A stretch of 64,000 bases of DNA from Bacteroidia bacterium (GCA_030431055.1 JAUIJA010000006.1:50506-114505); one strand, 5' to 3'. Positions 29,012-39,304 are shown, counted from the stretch's first letter. The notes: a model not told the origin generated them from the sequence alone. A program made the numbers and translations.

Positions 29012-30886
29012 ATGAAATTTAGATTTGATATTGGTTTTTTAAGGGCTTTGTCTGTTATTAGTGTATTACTTTATCACTTTAAAGTGCCCTTTTTTTCTGG
29101 AGGTTTTGCAGGTGTTGATATATTTTTTGTTATTTCTGGTTTTTTAATGACTAAGATTATAATATCTGGTTTATCTAATAATAGCTTTAATTTTAAAGAA
29201 TTTTATTTAAAAAGAGCTAAAAGAATAATTCCAGCACTTCTCTTTTTGTTGGTTTTTGTATTATTAATATCTTGTATATTATTTTTAAGTTCTGATATTC
29301 GTTTAAATAGTAAATATGTTTTTTTAAGTGGCTTTTTTATAAGCAATATTTATTTTTTTCTTTACAGTGGTTATTTTGACCCATCGTCTCATACTAATAT
29401 TCTTTTACATACTTGGTCACTTTCTGTAGAATGGCAATTTTATATTTTATACCCATTATTGCTTTGGCCTTTAAGAAAATTATATAAAACAAACAAAACA
29501 AAGTTTATGGTGTTTTTTGTTGTATTTACACTCTTTTCATTTGTTTTAATGTTATTTATTACTAAGGATTATAATTCTTTTAGTTTTTATATGTTTCCCA
29601 CAAGAGCTTGGGAGATGACACTTGGAGGGCTAGCTTCTCTATTAAGTAATGAAATTAGTTTGAGTAAAATATCATTAAAGGTAAAAAAAGGAATCGTACT
29701 TCTTTGTTACATAGTATTGATTTTATGCAATATTTTCATCAACGATAGTTTTTTATGGCCTTCAAATTTTACATTAATTGTTGTGTTTCCTGTTTTTGTT
29801 ATATTATTACTTAAAATCGAATTTCCTTTTCTAAAAAACAAAATTTTACAATTTGTAGGTAATATTTCATACTCACTATATTTGTGGCATTGGCCCTTGT
29901 ATTTGATTTTTAAATATTTTGGTTTTACAAATACTTATTCAATAATTTTACTTATTGTTTTATCTTTTGTTCTTGCAATAACTTCTTATTATTTAATTGA
30001 AACAAATAAAAAAGTTCATAACATTAAGTATATATGTATCTCTTTAATTTCAATTTCATTAATGTCAGTAATATTCTTTTTTAAACCTTCTAACAAATTG
30101 ACACAATCCATGTCTATTTACAGCAAAGATGTTTTAGAGTTAGGTGATTACAAAGTATCAAATCCAAAAGAATGGGAAAATCAATTCAATCCTTGTAATT
30201 GTTTTATAACGCAAAGTCTTAAGTTTTCAGATTATGATATTGAAAAATGTCTAAAGATTGATGCTAATAAAAAGAACATACTTTTAATAGGTGACAGTCA
30301 TGCAGCACAACTTTCTGCTTCGATAAGAGAGAAATTGGTAAATTACAATATTTTAGAAGCTAGTGCGAGTTACACATTTCCTTTACTGAATTCTAGAGGA
30401 AAAAAAGATTCTAAGTATTTAATGAATTTAGTATTTAATGAATTTATTGAAAAAAATTACGAAAAGATTGATATCGTATTAATTTCTACCCATTGGTTAA
30501 TGTATAGGAATGGACAGTTAGAATATAAAAAACAAGATTTAAAAGAAAATTTATTAAAAACAATAAAATATTTACAAAATAAAAATATCAAAGTATATGT
30601 TTTAGGACAAACGGAAACTTATACTATTCCTTATCCTAAGATTGTAATGTTAAATTTAACTTTTGATAAAAAAATGGATTCACGATATGTAGATAAAGAA
30701 GCAGAAGAACTTAATCAGTATTTTAAATCGTTTATTCCAAAAAATAATTATATTGATATTTACAACAAAACTATAATGAAATATGATAGCTTAACAAGGA
30801 CCCCTTATATGTTTGATGATAATCACTTTACACGTTTTGGAGCTGATCAAGTTTTAGAAATAATTGAGAAAAGAGTAAATAAGTAA
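29012..30886 (+). CDS. O-acetyltransferase, OafA/YrhL type with SGNH domain
   Basis: This 624-residue protein has an N-terminal acyltransferase-3 membrane domain (about ten helices, residues 1-360) with FDIGFLRALSVISVLLYHF, GGFAGVDIFFVISGFLM and TWSLSVEWQFY. A periplasmic SGNH domain follows. The SGNH serine is Ser429 in IGDSHAAQ, and the Asp-His pair is in DDNHFTRFG (Asp602, His605). Such enzymes O-acetylate surface glycans from the periplasmic side. It lies 14 bases after the GT2 gene. Confidence 0.9.
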   Translation: MKFRFDIGFLRALSVISVLLYHFKVPFFSGGFAGVDIFFVISGFLMTKIIISGLSNNSFNFKEFYLKRAKRIIPALLFLLVFVLLISCILFLSSDIRLNSKYVFLSGFFISNIYFFLYSGYFDPSSHTNILLHTWSLSVEWQFYILYPLLLWPLRKLYKTNKTKFMVFFVVFTLFSFVLMLFITKDYNSFSFYMFPTRAWEMTLGGLASLLSNEISLSKISLKVKKGIVLLCYIVLILCNIFINDSFLWPSNFTLIVVFPVFVILLLKIEFPFLKNKILQFVGNISYSLYLWHWPLYLIFKYFGFTNTYSIILLIVLSFVLAITSYYLIETNKKVHNIKYICISLISISLMSVIFFFKPSNKLTQSMSIYSKDVLELGDYKVSNPKEWENQFNPCNCFITQSLKFSDYDIEKCLKIDANKKNILLIGDSHAAQLSASIREKLVNYNILEASASYTFPLLNSRGKKDSKYLMNLVFNEFIEKNYEKIDIVLISTHWLMYRNGQLEYKKQDLKENLLKTIKYLQNKNIKVYVLGQTETYTIPYPKIVMLNLTFDKKMDSRYVDKEAEELNQYFKSFIPKNNYIDIYNKTIMKYDSLTRTPYMFDDNHFTRFGADQVLEIIEKRVNK

Positions 30887-30917
30887 TGCAAAATATGAAG
30901 TCGAAATTAAAGAATTA

Positions 30918-31952
30918 ATGGAAATAACTATTCAAAAATCAAATCAATTAAAATCTATAGCCATATTAATGATGCTTTTTTTGCATCTATTTAATCAGGA
31001 TTATAAAGATTTATTTGAACCAATTTTTTTTGTAGGAAAACAACCATTGTCTTATTATATTTCTTTGTTTTGTGATGCTTGTGTGCCCATTTTTGCTTTT
31101 GTATCCGGCTATGGACTTTACTTTAAATATGTACAGAATCCCAAAATATATGGTAATGCGAATAATACACGTTTAAAAAAACTTTATATTAATTATTGGA
31201 TTATTCTTCTACTTTTTGCTGTTATTTTAGGTTTCTTTTTAAGCAAACCAGGTTATCCAGGTTCTTTTTTAAAGTTTTTTCTTAATATAACAGCTATTAG
31301 CCCTACCTATAATGGAGCGTGGTGGTTTTTAACTGTTTATATACTTTTTGTGTTAAATTCTGCTTTTTGGTTTCAATTATTAAATAAACTAAACCCTTAT
31401 TTTTTTTTAATTATTTTATTAGTTGTTTATGGTATTGCATTTTATTTTAGAATCTATAAGGATAGTCTTTTTGAAAATCCGATTTTACAATGGTTACATT
31501 TACAAACGGCATTATATTTTTGTACTTTAATGCAATTTATGCTGGGTGCTTTTGCGCTCAAGTTTAAATGGTATAGTAAAATCAGTCAGCTTTTTGTTCA
31601 AATAAGTTTTAAAAACATAATAGTCCTTTCTTTGATAGCAGTATTAGTAATTTTCCATGGTTTTGTTACTAATTTCATTGTGGCACCTCTCACAGCACTT
31701 GGGTTTATATTTTTATTTTTACAATTAAACATACCTTTGTTCATTAATAATCTACTAGATTTTTTTACACCTCATGCTACAAATATTTGGTTAATACATA
31801 TGTTTTTCTATATGATATATTTTAAAGAGTTTATTTATAGTCCTAAATATGTTATTCCTATATTTCTATTCTTAATTGGTTGTTGTGTAATAAGTTCGTA
31901 TGTTGTGAACTTTGCTAATAGAATTATTTTGAAAAAATTAAAAATAAAATGA
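30918..31952 (+). CDS. Acyltransferase family 3 membrane protein
   Basis: The 344-residue protein has about ten membrane helices. It begins with the family pattern QLKSIAILMMLFLHLFNQ, then CDACVPIFAFVSGYGLYF. The conserved His after the first helix is present. It lacks the SGNH domain of its neighbour, so the two acyltransferases probably modify different positions. It overlaps the next glycosyltransferase by four bases (ATGA). Confidence 0.82.
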   Translation: MEITIQKSNQLKSIAILMMLFLHLFNQDYKDLFEPIFFVGKQPLSYYISLFCDACVPIFAFVSGYGLYFKYVQNPKIYGNANNTRLKKLYINYWIILLLFAVILGFFLSKPGYPGSFLKFFLNITAISPTYNGAWWFLTVYILFVLNSAFWFQLLNKLNPYFFLIILLVVYGIAFYFRIYKDSLFENPILQWLHLQTALYFCTLMQFMLGAFALKFKWYSKISQLFVQISFKNIIVLSLIAVLVIFHGFVTNFIVAPLTALGFIFLFLQLNIPLFINNLLDFFTPHATNIWLIHMFFYMIYFKEFIYSPKYVIPIFLFLIGCCVISSYVVNFANRIILKKLKIK

Positions 31953-33025
31953 AACTACTTTATATAACAAACGGAATTAATGGGGCAGGAGGTCTAGAAA
32001 GGGTACTTTCAATTAAGGCTTCGTATTTAGCGGAGCATTATAATTATGAAGTTGTAATCCTTTCTCTAAATAATAATGATGACAATCCTTTTTATCACTT
32101 TTCTAACAAAATACAGTTTATAAATATCTCTGTTGGTGGAAATCCTATAACCTACATATTGTCATATATAAAAGGAATCAGAAACATTGTTAATAAAGTT
32201 AAACCAGATGTAATTTCTGTTTGTGATGATGGACTAAAAGCCTTTTATATCCCTAAAATCCTCAATACAAAAATTCCAATTATCTATGAACGTCATGCAT
32301 CTATTGCTCTTAATAAGAATGGTTCTGTTAAAGGAAATTTGATTGCTTTTTTGATGCAATCACAAATCAAATTTTTTTCAAAATTTATAGTATTAACAAA
32401 TTCTAATACAAAAGAGTGGTCAGGTGATAATATTATTGCAATTCCAAATCCTTTAAGTTTTGAATTGCAAGTAGGTAATTCTTTAAATGAAAAAAAAGTG
32501 ATAGCTGTTGGTTCACATTCCTTTAATAAAGGTTACGATTTACTATTGAAGGCTTGGAAAGAAATAGTCTTTCAGTACCCGGATTGGGAACTTACCATAT
32601 ATGGAAAAACAGATGTTAACAAGCAATTTGTTAGATTAGCAGAGCAACTAAAAATTAATGATAAGGTGAAATTTTATGAACCTGTAGTTAATATAAATGA
32701 TAAGTATTTAGAATCATCTATCATGGTGCTTTCCTCACGATCAGAAGGTTTTGGAATGGTTTTAATTGAAGCGATGGCATGTGGTCTCCCTTGTGTTAGT
32801 TTTGACTGTCCTTCAGGGCCTAGAGATATTATTAAAAATGGTGTCAACGGTTATTTAGTAAGGGCTGAAGATATTTCGGCTATGAGTGAGAAAATTAAAT
32901 GGTTAATTGAAGACATAAAATTAAGACAAAAAATGGGTAATAATGCCAGAGAAAACGTAAAAAGGTATTTGCCTGAGACAATAGTAAAACAATGGGATTC
33001 GCTTTTTAAATCTTTAGTAAAATGA
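31949..33025 (+). CDS. Family 4 glycosyltransferase
   Basis: The 358-residue GT-B enzyme starts MKLLYITNGINGAGGLERVL (acceptor domain glycine loop). Its donor domain has AVGSHSFNKGYDLLLKAW and the EX7E motif in SRSEGFGMVLIEAM. It ends NARENVKRYLPETIVKQW. It overlaps both neighbours by four bases, so it is translationally coupled. A degenerate C-terminal fragment of a related gene lies at 34225-34350. Confidence 0.9.
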   Translation: MKLLYITNGINGAGGLERVLSIKASYLAEHYNYEVVILSLNNNDDNPFYHFSNKIQFINISVGGNPITYILSYIKGIRNIVNKVKPDVISVCDDGLKAFYIPKILNTKIPIIYERHASIALNKNGSVKGNLIAFLMQSQIKFFSKFIVLTNSNTKEWSGDNIIAIPNPLSFELQVGNSLNEKKVIAVGSHSFNKGYDLLLKAWKEIVFQYPDWELTIYGKTDVNKQFVRLAEQLKINDKVKFYEPVVNINDKYLESSIMVLSSRSEGFGMVLIEAMACGLPCVSFDCPSGPRDIIKNGVNGYLVRAEDISAMSEKIKWLIEDIKLRQKMGNNARENVKRYLPETIVKQWDSLFKSLVK

Positions 33026-34224
33026 AAAGAATATTATTAATAATGCCGTATGGTAGTGTTGGAGGAATGGAACGCTTAGCACTCAATTTTTACAATCATT
33101 ACAAAGATAAAGGCTATACAGTAAAAGCAATAAAAATTATTCAATTAGAATCAGATATTATTCATTTTGGAATTGATGAGATAGCTTTGTCAAAAAAAGA
33201 CTTTAATGATATGTCTTTTTTAAAAAGGTTATTGTTTTATATTAAATTGCCTTTTTTAATTAGAAAAATAATTATTGATAACTCAATTACTCATTCAATA
33301 TCATTTGGAGATATGGCGAATGTATTTAGTTCAATTAGTTGTACTAAAGAATATAAAATTGCAAGTATTCATGCTTTAAAAAGTGTAGAATTTTTAAATA
33401 GAGATATTTTAAATAAAGTCTTTAAATTTGCTTTTAAATCTAGTTATTACTTTTTTAATAAAGTAGTTTGCATTAGTGAAGCTATTAAAACTGATTTAAT
33501 TGAAAAATGTGCATTCAAATTTCCTAAAAAATTGATTGTAATATATAATCCTCATGATGTAGAACAAATTGATCGTTTGTCAAAATTATCTATAGAATCA
33601 AAAGAAGAAAAAGAATTATTTTCTAATAATAACGTAATATTGTTTTTAGGAAGAATTTCAATACAAAAAGCTCCCTGGCATTTGATTAAAGCTTTTAGTC
33701 TTCTTGAAAATGAAGGAAATACAACAAAATTAGTATTAATTGGGGATGGAGATTTAGCTACTATTAATTATTTGAAAAAACTAATTGATAAATTTAATTT
33801 AAATGAAAATGTAGTCTTTTTAGGAAGAAAATCAAATCCCTATCAATATTTAAGAAGATCAAAAATTTTGTGTTTAACTTCTTACTACGAAGGAACACCA
33901 AATGTAATAGTTGAAGCAATAGCAACAGAAACACCTGTAGTTGCTTCAAATTGTACACAAGGTATTGTTGAATTAATGAGCTTACAAAGCTATATTAAAA
34001 AAGAAATAGTTGAAACAGAAAGTGGGATTATTACTCCTAATTTTTTTAAGGGAGTATTAAAAATCCCTGTAAATGATGAAATTATTAAAGAGGAAAGAGT
34101 TTTTACTTCAGCTCTAAAATTAGTTTTAAATGATGAAAAATATCAAAAAAGGCTTCTTTTTAACAAAGAAGAGTTGTTAAAAAAATTTAATTTAGAAAAT
34201 GTAGCGAATCAATATTTAAATTAA
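33022..34224 (+). CDS. Family 4 glycosyltransferase
   Basis: The 400-residue GT-B enzyme has LLIMPYGSVGGMERLALNFY at the N-terminus, the donor-domain start VILFLGRISIQKAPWHLIKA, and the EX7E motif in SYYEGTPNVIVEAIA. Length and domain order are normal. It overlaps the preceding glycosyltransferase gene by four bases. Acceptor and donor are unknown. Confidence 0.88.
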   Translation: MKRILLIMPYGSVGGMERLALNFYNHYKDKGYTVKAIKIIQLESDIIHFGIDEIALSKKDFNDMSFLKRLLFYIKLPFLIRKIIIDNSITHSISFGDMANVFSSISCTKEYKIASIHALKSVEFLNRDILNKVFKFAFKSSYYFFNKVVCISEAIKTDLIEKCAFKFPKKLIVIYNPHDVEQIDRLSKLSIESKEEKELFSNNNVILFLGRISIQKAPWHLIKAFSLLENEGNTTKLVLIGDGDLATINYLKKLIDKFNLNENVVFLGRKSNPYQYLRRSKILCLTSYYEGTPNVIVEAIATETPVVASNCTQGIVELMSLQSYIKKEIVETESGIITPNFFKGVLKIPVNDEIIKEERVFTSALKLVLNDEKYQKRLLFNKEELLKKFNLENVANQYLN

Positions 34225-34350
34225 AAAATCTTACTTTTACTTCAAAACCAAGACCAAAGGCAATTATTTGGACTAAATGCCAAGAAGAATAGTCTTAAAT
34301 TTTCTACACCAACTGTTATGAAACAATGGGTTAATTTAGTAATGTCTTAA
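34225..34350 (+). pseudogene. C-terminal remnant of a family 4 glycosyltransferase
   Basis: The gap between the GT4 gene and the polymerase gene is open in one frame up to a stop at 34348-34350. It reads LLLQNQDQRQLFGLNAKKNS, then LKFSTPTVMKQWVNLVMS. This matches the typical end of GT4 proteins, and compares directly with MGNNARENVKRYLPETIVKQW at the end of the gene at 31949. There is no start codon, and the rest of the gene is missing. It is best read as the scar of a gene replaced by recombination. Confidence 0.72.
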
Positions 34351-34353
34351 ACT

Positions 34354-35430
34354 ATGTTTGATTTTATTCCTATAGAATATTACACAACAATTTACTTCAA
34401 TGTATTATTGTTAGTAATGTTTATTTTAAAGACTAAGACAAAAAGTTTTAAAAGCAACATGCAATTTATGAAAAACATCAGTGTCTTTCTTTTGTTTTTT
34501 ACGGTTATCTATATGGGCTTTAGACCTGTGAGTGGTCGTTATTTTGGAGACATGTCGACCTATGCTACAACTTTTGAAAGGTACCAAGCAGGAGAAATAA
34601 TAAATTTTAGAGGTGATTTTTTATTCAACTTATTTATCAAAATTTGTTCTGCCATAATGAGTGTTCAATTCTTCTTTTTAGTTTGTGCTACTCTTTATAC
34701 CGTACCCTTATGGTTTGCATGTAAAAAATGGTTTTCTACATATTATTCTTATGCATTTATAGCATTGATTGTTTCCCTTTCCTTTTGGGCCTATGGTGCT
34801 AACGGGATAAGAAATGGAATTGCTACATCACTATTTTTGTTTGCGTTGTCAAGGGATAAAATGTTTTATAAGGTGTTGTTTATATTTATTTCTATAGGCA
34901 TTCACAATTCACTTTTAATACCAACTACAGCATTAATAATAACATATTTTTATAATAACTCAAGAGTTTATTTTTTTGGTTGGTTATTGGCTATACCAGT
35001 ATCTTTAATATCTGGTAGTTTTTGGGAAGGTTTTTTTGCGGGTTTAATTGAAGATGAGAGGGTAAGTTATTTGACTGATGGAAACATCAATAATGATGAT
35101 TTTAGTAGTACAGGCTTTAGATGGGATTTTTTAATTTATAGTGCTGCTGCTGTATATTGTGCTTATTTTTTTATTTATAAAAAAAGTTTTAAAGATAAAA
35201 TTTATAACAGGCTGGTAGGAGTTTATTTAATTAGTAATGCTTTTTGGATTTTAGTTATTAGGGCTAATTTTTCGAATCGATTTGCGTATTTATCTTGGTT
35301 TATGATGGGAATTATAATAGTTTATCCTTTTTTGATTAAAATTCAAATGAAAAAACAACTTAAAGTACTTGGATTTGTACTATTGGCTTATTTTAGTTTT
35401 ACATATTTTATGAACGTTATTTTAGCCTAA
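34354..35430 (+). CDS. EpsG/Wzy-like polysaccharide polymerase
   Basis: This 358-residue integral membrane protein has about ten helices. The loop GFRPVSGRYFGDMSTYATTFER and ANGIRNGIATSLFLFALSR are typical of EpsG-family polymerases; the Arg-rich periplasmic loops fit substrate handling. It would polymerise the repeat units delivered by the Wzx-like flippase. Wzy proteins vary widely, so the assignment rests on topology, EpsG-like motifs and context. Confidence 0.8.
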   Translation: MFDFIPIEYYTTIYFNVLLLVMFILKTKTKSFKSNMQFMKNISVFLLFFTVIYMGFRPVSGRYFGDMSTYATTFERYQAGEIINFRGDFLFNLFIKICSAIMSVQFFFLVCATLYTVPLWFACKKWFSTYYSYAFIALIVSLSFWAYGANGIRNGIATSLFLFALSRDKMFYKVLFIFISIGIHNSLLIPTTALIITYFYNNSRVYFFGWLLAIPVSLISGSFWEGFFAGLIEDERVSYLTDGNINNDDFSSTGFRWDFLIYSAAAVYCAYFFIYKKSFKDKIYNRLVGVYLISNAFWILVIRANFSNRFAYLSWFMMGIIIVYPFLIKIQMKKQLKVLGFVLLAYFSFTYFMNVILA

Positions 35431-35432
35431 AG

Positions 35433-36404
35433 ATGAAAAAAATTAGCGTCATAATTCCAATGTACAATGTAGCAGAATATATTTCAAAATGTATTGATTC
35501 TGTATACAATCAAGATTTAGATGAAGAGGATTTTGAACTTGTAATTATTGATGATGCTTCTCCAGATGAAAGCTTAACAATAGCTCAAGAAATCACCAAA
35601 AAACGTTCTAATGTGGTAATAGTATCTCAGGAAAACAAAGGTCTTGGAGGAGCTAGAAATACAGGTATACATTATTCTAGTGGAGCTTATTTACTCTTTT
35701 TAGATTCTGATGATTGGTTGTTGCCTAATACTTTAAAGGATTTAGTTGATCTTATGAGTAGAGATAATTTAGATATTCTAGAATTTGCAGCACAAGGAGT
35801 AAATCCACAGGGAAAAATTATATACCACATCAAGAATAATAGTGATTTATATCTTTCAGGTTATGCATATTACAATAACGTTAGGTATATGAACTCTGCA
35901 TGTAATAAATTATACAAAAGAACTTTTTTATTAAAAGAAGAACTTTTTTTCTTGGAGAAAATTTATATTGAAGATTTTGAATTTAATACTAGATGTTTGG
36001 CTACAGCTAAAAGAATTAAAGCCACAGATAAATTAATTTCACAATTTTTACAATCAGACAATTCTATTACAAGAAATGCAGATGCATCAAAAAAAGAAAA
36101 AATGATTTCTGATATTATTCTGGTAATAAAAAAAACAGATTATCTTTACAAAAACCAATCGGATAATAATGAAAAAAAGGTTTTTTATTTGGAAAGACTC
36201 AATTTTTTAGTAGCTACGTTGTTTTATCAATTGATTAAAAACAAAGCATCATACAACGAAATGATTGAATTAAAATTAAGGTTGAAAGCAGATGCTATTT
36301 ATTATGTCAATCATAAAATATTTGATGTTAAAAAAAATATTTTAAGGATTACAATATTACACAACCTATGGCTTTATAAAATAATTGCACTATTTTTTAA
36401 ATAA
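35433..36404 (+). CDS. Family 2 glycosyltransferase
   Basis: The 323-residue GT-A protein starts KKISVIIPMYNVAEYISKCI. It contains LVIIDDASPDES, KGLGGARNTGI and the metal-binding LFLDSDDWLL. The C-terminal part is helical and basic and may associate with the membrane. It is in the operon between the polymerase and a GT4 gene. The sugar specificity is not readable. Confidence 0.9.
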   Translation: MKKISVIIPMYNVAEYISKCIDSVYNQDLDEEDFELVIIDDASPDESLTIAQEITKKRSNVVIVSQENKGLGGARNTGIHYSSGAYLLFLDSDDWLLPNTLKDLVDLMSRDNLDILEFAAQGVNPQGKIIYHIKNNSDLYLSGYAYYNNVRYMNSACNKLYKRTFLLKEELFFLEKIYIEDFEFNTRCLATAKRIKATDKLISQFLQSDNSITRNADASKKEKMISDIILVIKKTDYLYKNQSDNNEKKVFYLERLNFLVATLFYQLIKNKASYNEMIELKLRLKADAIYYVNHKIFDVKKNILRITILHNLWLYKIIALFFK

Positions 36405-36411
36405 TAATTTA

Positions 36412-37545
36412 ATGAAAAAAAAGAAAGTTTGTTTTATAGTTTCTTCACCCATAACAGCAAAAGCATTTTTATTAGAACATATAAAAGTACTTTCGACTGA
36501 ATTTGATGTGTATTTAGTTGCTAATTTTGAAAATGAACAACAAAAAAACATTTCTCCTTATTTATGTAAAGTCTTTGATATAAAAATTGAAAGAAATATC
36601 AATATACTAAAAGATTTAAAAGCACTAAAAACATTAAAAAAACTGCTTAAAAACGAGGCTTTTGATGCCATTCATACCGTTACACCTAAGGCAGGACTTA
36701 TAGGGATTCTAGCGGGCAAACTTGCTAAAATCAAAGTAAGAATACACATTTTTACAGGTCAAGTTTGGCATACCAAAAAAGGATTGATGAAATTAATATT
36801 GATGAAAATTGATCAATTTATTTTTTCAATTGCAACTAATATTTTAGTAGATGGTCAAGCTCAAAGACAATTTCTAATTGAAAATAATATAATCAATGAA
36901 ATAGATTCAAGGGTATTAGGAAAAGGTTCCATAAGTGGAGTAGATACCAATAAATTTATACCTGACAAAATTACAAAAGAAAAATATAGGAAAGAATTAA
37001 ATTACAACCCTACAGATGTAGTATTTCTTTTCTTAGGAAGATTAAATATTGATAAAGGTGTTCTAGATTTGGCAGCTGCTTTTTCAAAACTTCAAATTGA
37101 TCACAAAAACGTTAAATTACTTTTTATAGGATATGATGAAGAAAATTTGTTACCAGTCATACAAGAAAAAGTTGGTTTAGAAAATTTTACATTCTATGGA
37201 CCAACAAATGAGCCAGAATTACTTTTGCAAGCAGGTGATGTTCTTTGTTTACCCAGTTATAGAGAAGGCTTTGGAACAAGTGTAATTGAAGGGTCTTTAT
37301 TGGAGTTGCCTATAATTTGTAGTGATACTTATGGTTTGAAAGAAACTATAGTTGATGATAAAACAGGTTTGAGGCATAAAGTCAAGGACGTTGAATCAAT
37401 TTTTAAACAAATGAAAAAACTAGCAACAAATTCTGCTTTAAGAAATTCAATGGGTAAAGCGGGAAGGACATATGTATTAGAAAATTTTAAAGCTTCACAG
37501 ATTTCTGAAACATGGTTAGAATATTATAAACAGTTACTAAAATAA
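36412..37545 (+). CDS. Family 4 glycosyltransferase, PglA/CapM-like
   Basis: This is a 377-residue GT-B enzyme. The frame extends nine codons upstream to a TTG inside the preceding gene, but the ATG at 36412 gives the normal start ([20 protein letters not shown]). Motifs are [40 protein letters not shown] and EX7E in [14 protein letters not shown]. It directly precedes pglC (TAATG overlap), and resembles enzymes that add the second sugar to a PglC-type primer; this is inferred from position. Confidence 0.85.
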   Translation: MKKKKVCFIVSSPITAKAFLLEHIKVLSTEFDVYLVANFENEQQKNISPYLCKVFDIKIERNINILKDLKALKTLKKLLKNEAFDAIHTVTPKAGLIGILAGKLAKIKVRIHIFTGQVWHTKKGLMKLILMKIDQFIFSIATNILVDGQAQRQFLIENNIINEIDSRVLGKGSISGVDTNKFIPDKITKEKYRKELNYNPTDVVFLFLGRLNIDKGVLDLAAAFSKLQIDHKNVKLLFIGYDEENLLPVIQEKVGLENFTFYGPTNEPELLLQAGDVLCLPSYREGFGTSVIEGSLLELPIICSDTYGLKETIVDDKTGLRHKVKDVESIFKQMKKLATNSALRNSMGKAGRTYVLENFKASQISETWLEYYKQLLK

Positions 37546-38150
37546 TGTATAAAACATATTTAAAAAGACTTCTAGATTTTTTAGCCTCTTTAATTGGATT
37601 AATCCTTTTGAGTCCAGTTTTTATAATTGTAATTCTAGGTTTATTTATTGCCAATCAAGGGAAACCTTTTTTCTTTCAATCCCGACCTGGGAAAGATGAA
37701 AAATTGTTTCGAATTGTGAAGTTCAAGACTATGAACGATAAAAAAGATGCCAACGGAAATTTACTTTCAGATGCAGAACGATTAACTGCAATAGGTAGTT
37801 TTGTAAGGAAAACCTCGTTAGATGAGATACCGCAATTGCTGAATGTATTAAAAGGCGATATGAGTTTAATAGGGCCTCGGCCTTTGTTGGTACACTATTT
37901 ACCTTTGTATAATGCGGAGCAAAAAAAGCGTCATGATGTACGTCCAGGGATTACGGGTTGGGCTCAAGTTAATGGAAGAAATGCCATCAGTTGGGAACAA
38001 AAATTTGAATATGATGTTTGGTATGTAAACCATATAAGCTTGTTGTTAGATATAAAAATTTTATTTTTGACAATTAAAAAAGTCTTTGTTCGAGAAGGAA
38101 TTTCGCAAGAAGGACAGGCAACGGCAGAAGCTTTTAAAGGAAATAAATAA
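37545..38150 (+). CDS. Undecaprenyl-phosphate phosphosugar transferase, PglC-like
   Basis: The 201-residue monotopic phosphoglycosyl transferase has the length of PglC. A re-entrant membrane helix lies at about 10-33 ([20 protein letters not shown]). It has KFKTMND, the catalytic Asp93-Glu94 dyad in [13 protein letters not shown], and [17 protein letters not shown] and [14 protein letters not shown]. It would start repeat units by moving a phospho-sugar, here probably diNAc-bacillosamine phosphate, to undecaprenyl phosphate. It is followed by pglD, another sugar transferase, pglE and pglF, the genes that make that donor. Confidence 0.9.
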   Translation: MYKTYLKRLLDFLASLIGLILLSPVFIIVILGLFIANQGKPFFFQSRPGKDEKLFRIVKFKTMNDKKDANGNLLSDAERLTAIGSFVRKTSLDEIPQLLNVLKGDMSLIGPRPLLVHYLPLYNAEQKKRHDVRPGITGWAQVNGRNAISWEQKFEYDVWYVNHISLLLDIKILFLTIKKVFVREGISQEGQATAEAFKGNK

Positions 38151-38165
38151 TTTAGAATTGATATA

Positions 38166-38756
38166 ATGTATTTATTTGGAGCAAGTGGACATGGAAAAGT
38201 AATTGCAGAAATAGCGGAAGCATGTGATTTTAAAATCAAAGCCTTCATTGATGCAGATAGGACTAAAAATGAATTATTGGATTATCCAGTTATTCATAGT
38301 ATTCCTAAAGAAGTGGAGTGTTTATTGATATCAATAGGTAATAATAGGGTTCGAAAAAAAGTAGCATTAGAAAACAGTAATTTAAATTATTTGAGTTTGT
38401 TTCATCCGAGTGCAATAATTTCTAAGCGTTCCACTGTTAAATCAGGAACAGTAATTATGGCAGGAGTAGTAGTTAATTCGAATACACAAATTGGAAGTCA
38501 TTGTATTATAAATACAAACGCATCGGTTGATCACGATTGTATTATCGAAGATTTTGTACATATTTCCCCTAATGTCGCATTGGCTGGAAATGTAATGATA
38601 GGTGAAGGAACACATATTGGTGTAGGGGCTTCTATAATTCCAGGAGTGACTATAGGAAAGTGGTGCATTATAGGTGCAGGAGCTGTAATTGTTAATGATA
38701 TTCCAGATGGTGCAACTGTGGTTGGAGTGCCTGGTAGGATAATTAAAATTTCATAA
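38166..38756 (+). CDS. pglD: UDP-4-amino-sugar N-acetyltransferase, PglD-like
   Basis: The 196-residue protein has the PglD fold: an N-terminal nucleotide-sugar-binding domain (LFGASGHGKVIAEIAEAC) and a C-terminal hexapeptide beta-helix. The catalytic base is His123 in ASVDHDCIIEDF, matching His125 of Campylobacter PglD. It acetylates the 4-amino group of UDP-4-amino-4,6-dideoxy-GlcNAc to give UDP-diNAc-bacillosamine. It overlaps the next gene by one base. Confidence 0.88.
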   Translation: MYLFGASGHGKVIAEIAEACDFKIKAFIDADRTKNELLDYPVIHSIPKEVECLLISIGNNRVRKKVALENSNLNYLSLFHPSAIISKRSTVKSGTVIMAGVVVNSNTQIGSHCIINTNASVDHDCIIEDFVHISPNVALAGNVMIGEGTHIGVGASIIPGVTIGKWCIIGAGAVIVNDIPDGATVVGVPGRIIKIS

Positions 38757-39304
38757 TGATTAAAAATAGTTTCGACATATTTTTTGCAATTCTATTATTA
38801 CTAATTTTAGGAATTCCTTTGTTGATTATCTGGATAATTACTTCTATTGATACAAAATCAAACGGTTTTTTTTTTCAAACCCGAATCGGACAATACGGTA
38901 AACCATTTACCATTTATAAATTGCAAACAATGCATCCCCAAAATAAAACCATTTCCAAATGGGGTCGTTTTTTAAGGAAAAGCAAATGGGACGAGGTGCC
39001 ACAACTTTTTAATATATTGAATGGAGAGATGAGCTTTGTAGGGCCTAGACCCGATATTCCAGGATATTACGATTGTTTAGAAGGAGAGGCGAGAAAAATT
39101 TTAGAATTAAAACCAGGGCTAACATCTGAGGCATCTATTAAATATGCGGATGAAGAAAACCTCTTAAACCAACAACAAAATCCCTTAGAATATAATGACA
39201 AAGTTATTTTTCCAGATAAAGTAAAAATGAATTTAGAGTACTACTACAAGCGAAGTATTTTAGTAGATTTGCAAACAATTGTAAAAACAATTTTTAGAGC
39301 ATGA
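38756..39304 (+). CDS. Second bacterial sugar transferase (phosphoglycosyl transferase)
   Basis: The 182-residue protein belongs to the same family as PglC. It has one N-terminal membrane helix (IFFAILLLLILGIPLLIIWI), then RIGQYGKPFTIYKLQTM, the catalytic Asp79-Glu80 in SKWDEVPQLFNIL, and GEMSFVGPRPDIPGYYD. The C-terminal half (PGLTSEASIKYADEE) differs from PglC. It lies between pglD and pglE, overlapping both. Two initiating transferases in one cluster suggest two primers or a chain-specific role; which one starts which polymer is unknown. Confidence 0.85.
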   Translation: MIKNSFDIFFAILLLLILGIPLLIIWIITSIDTKSNGFFFQTRIGQYGKPFTIYKLQTMHPQNKTISKWGRFLRKSKWDEVPQLFNILNGEMSFVGPRPDIPGYYDCLEGEARKILELKPGLTSEASIKYADEENLLNQQQNPLEYNDKVIFPDKVKMNLEYYYKRSILVDLQTIVKTIFRA

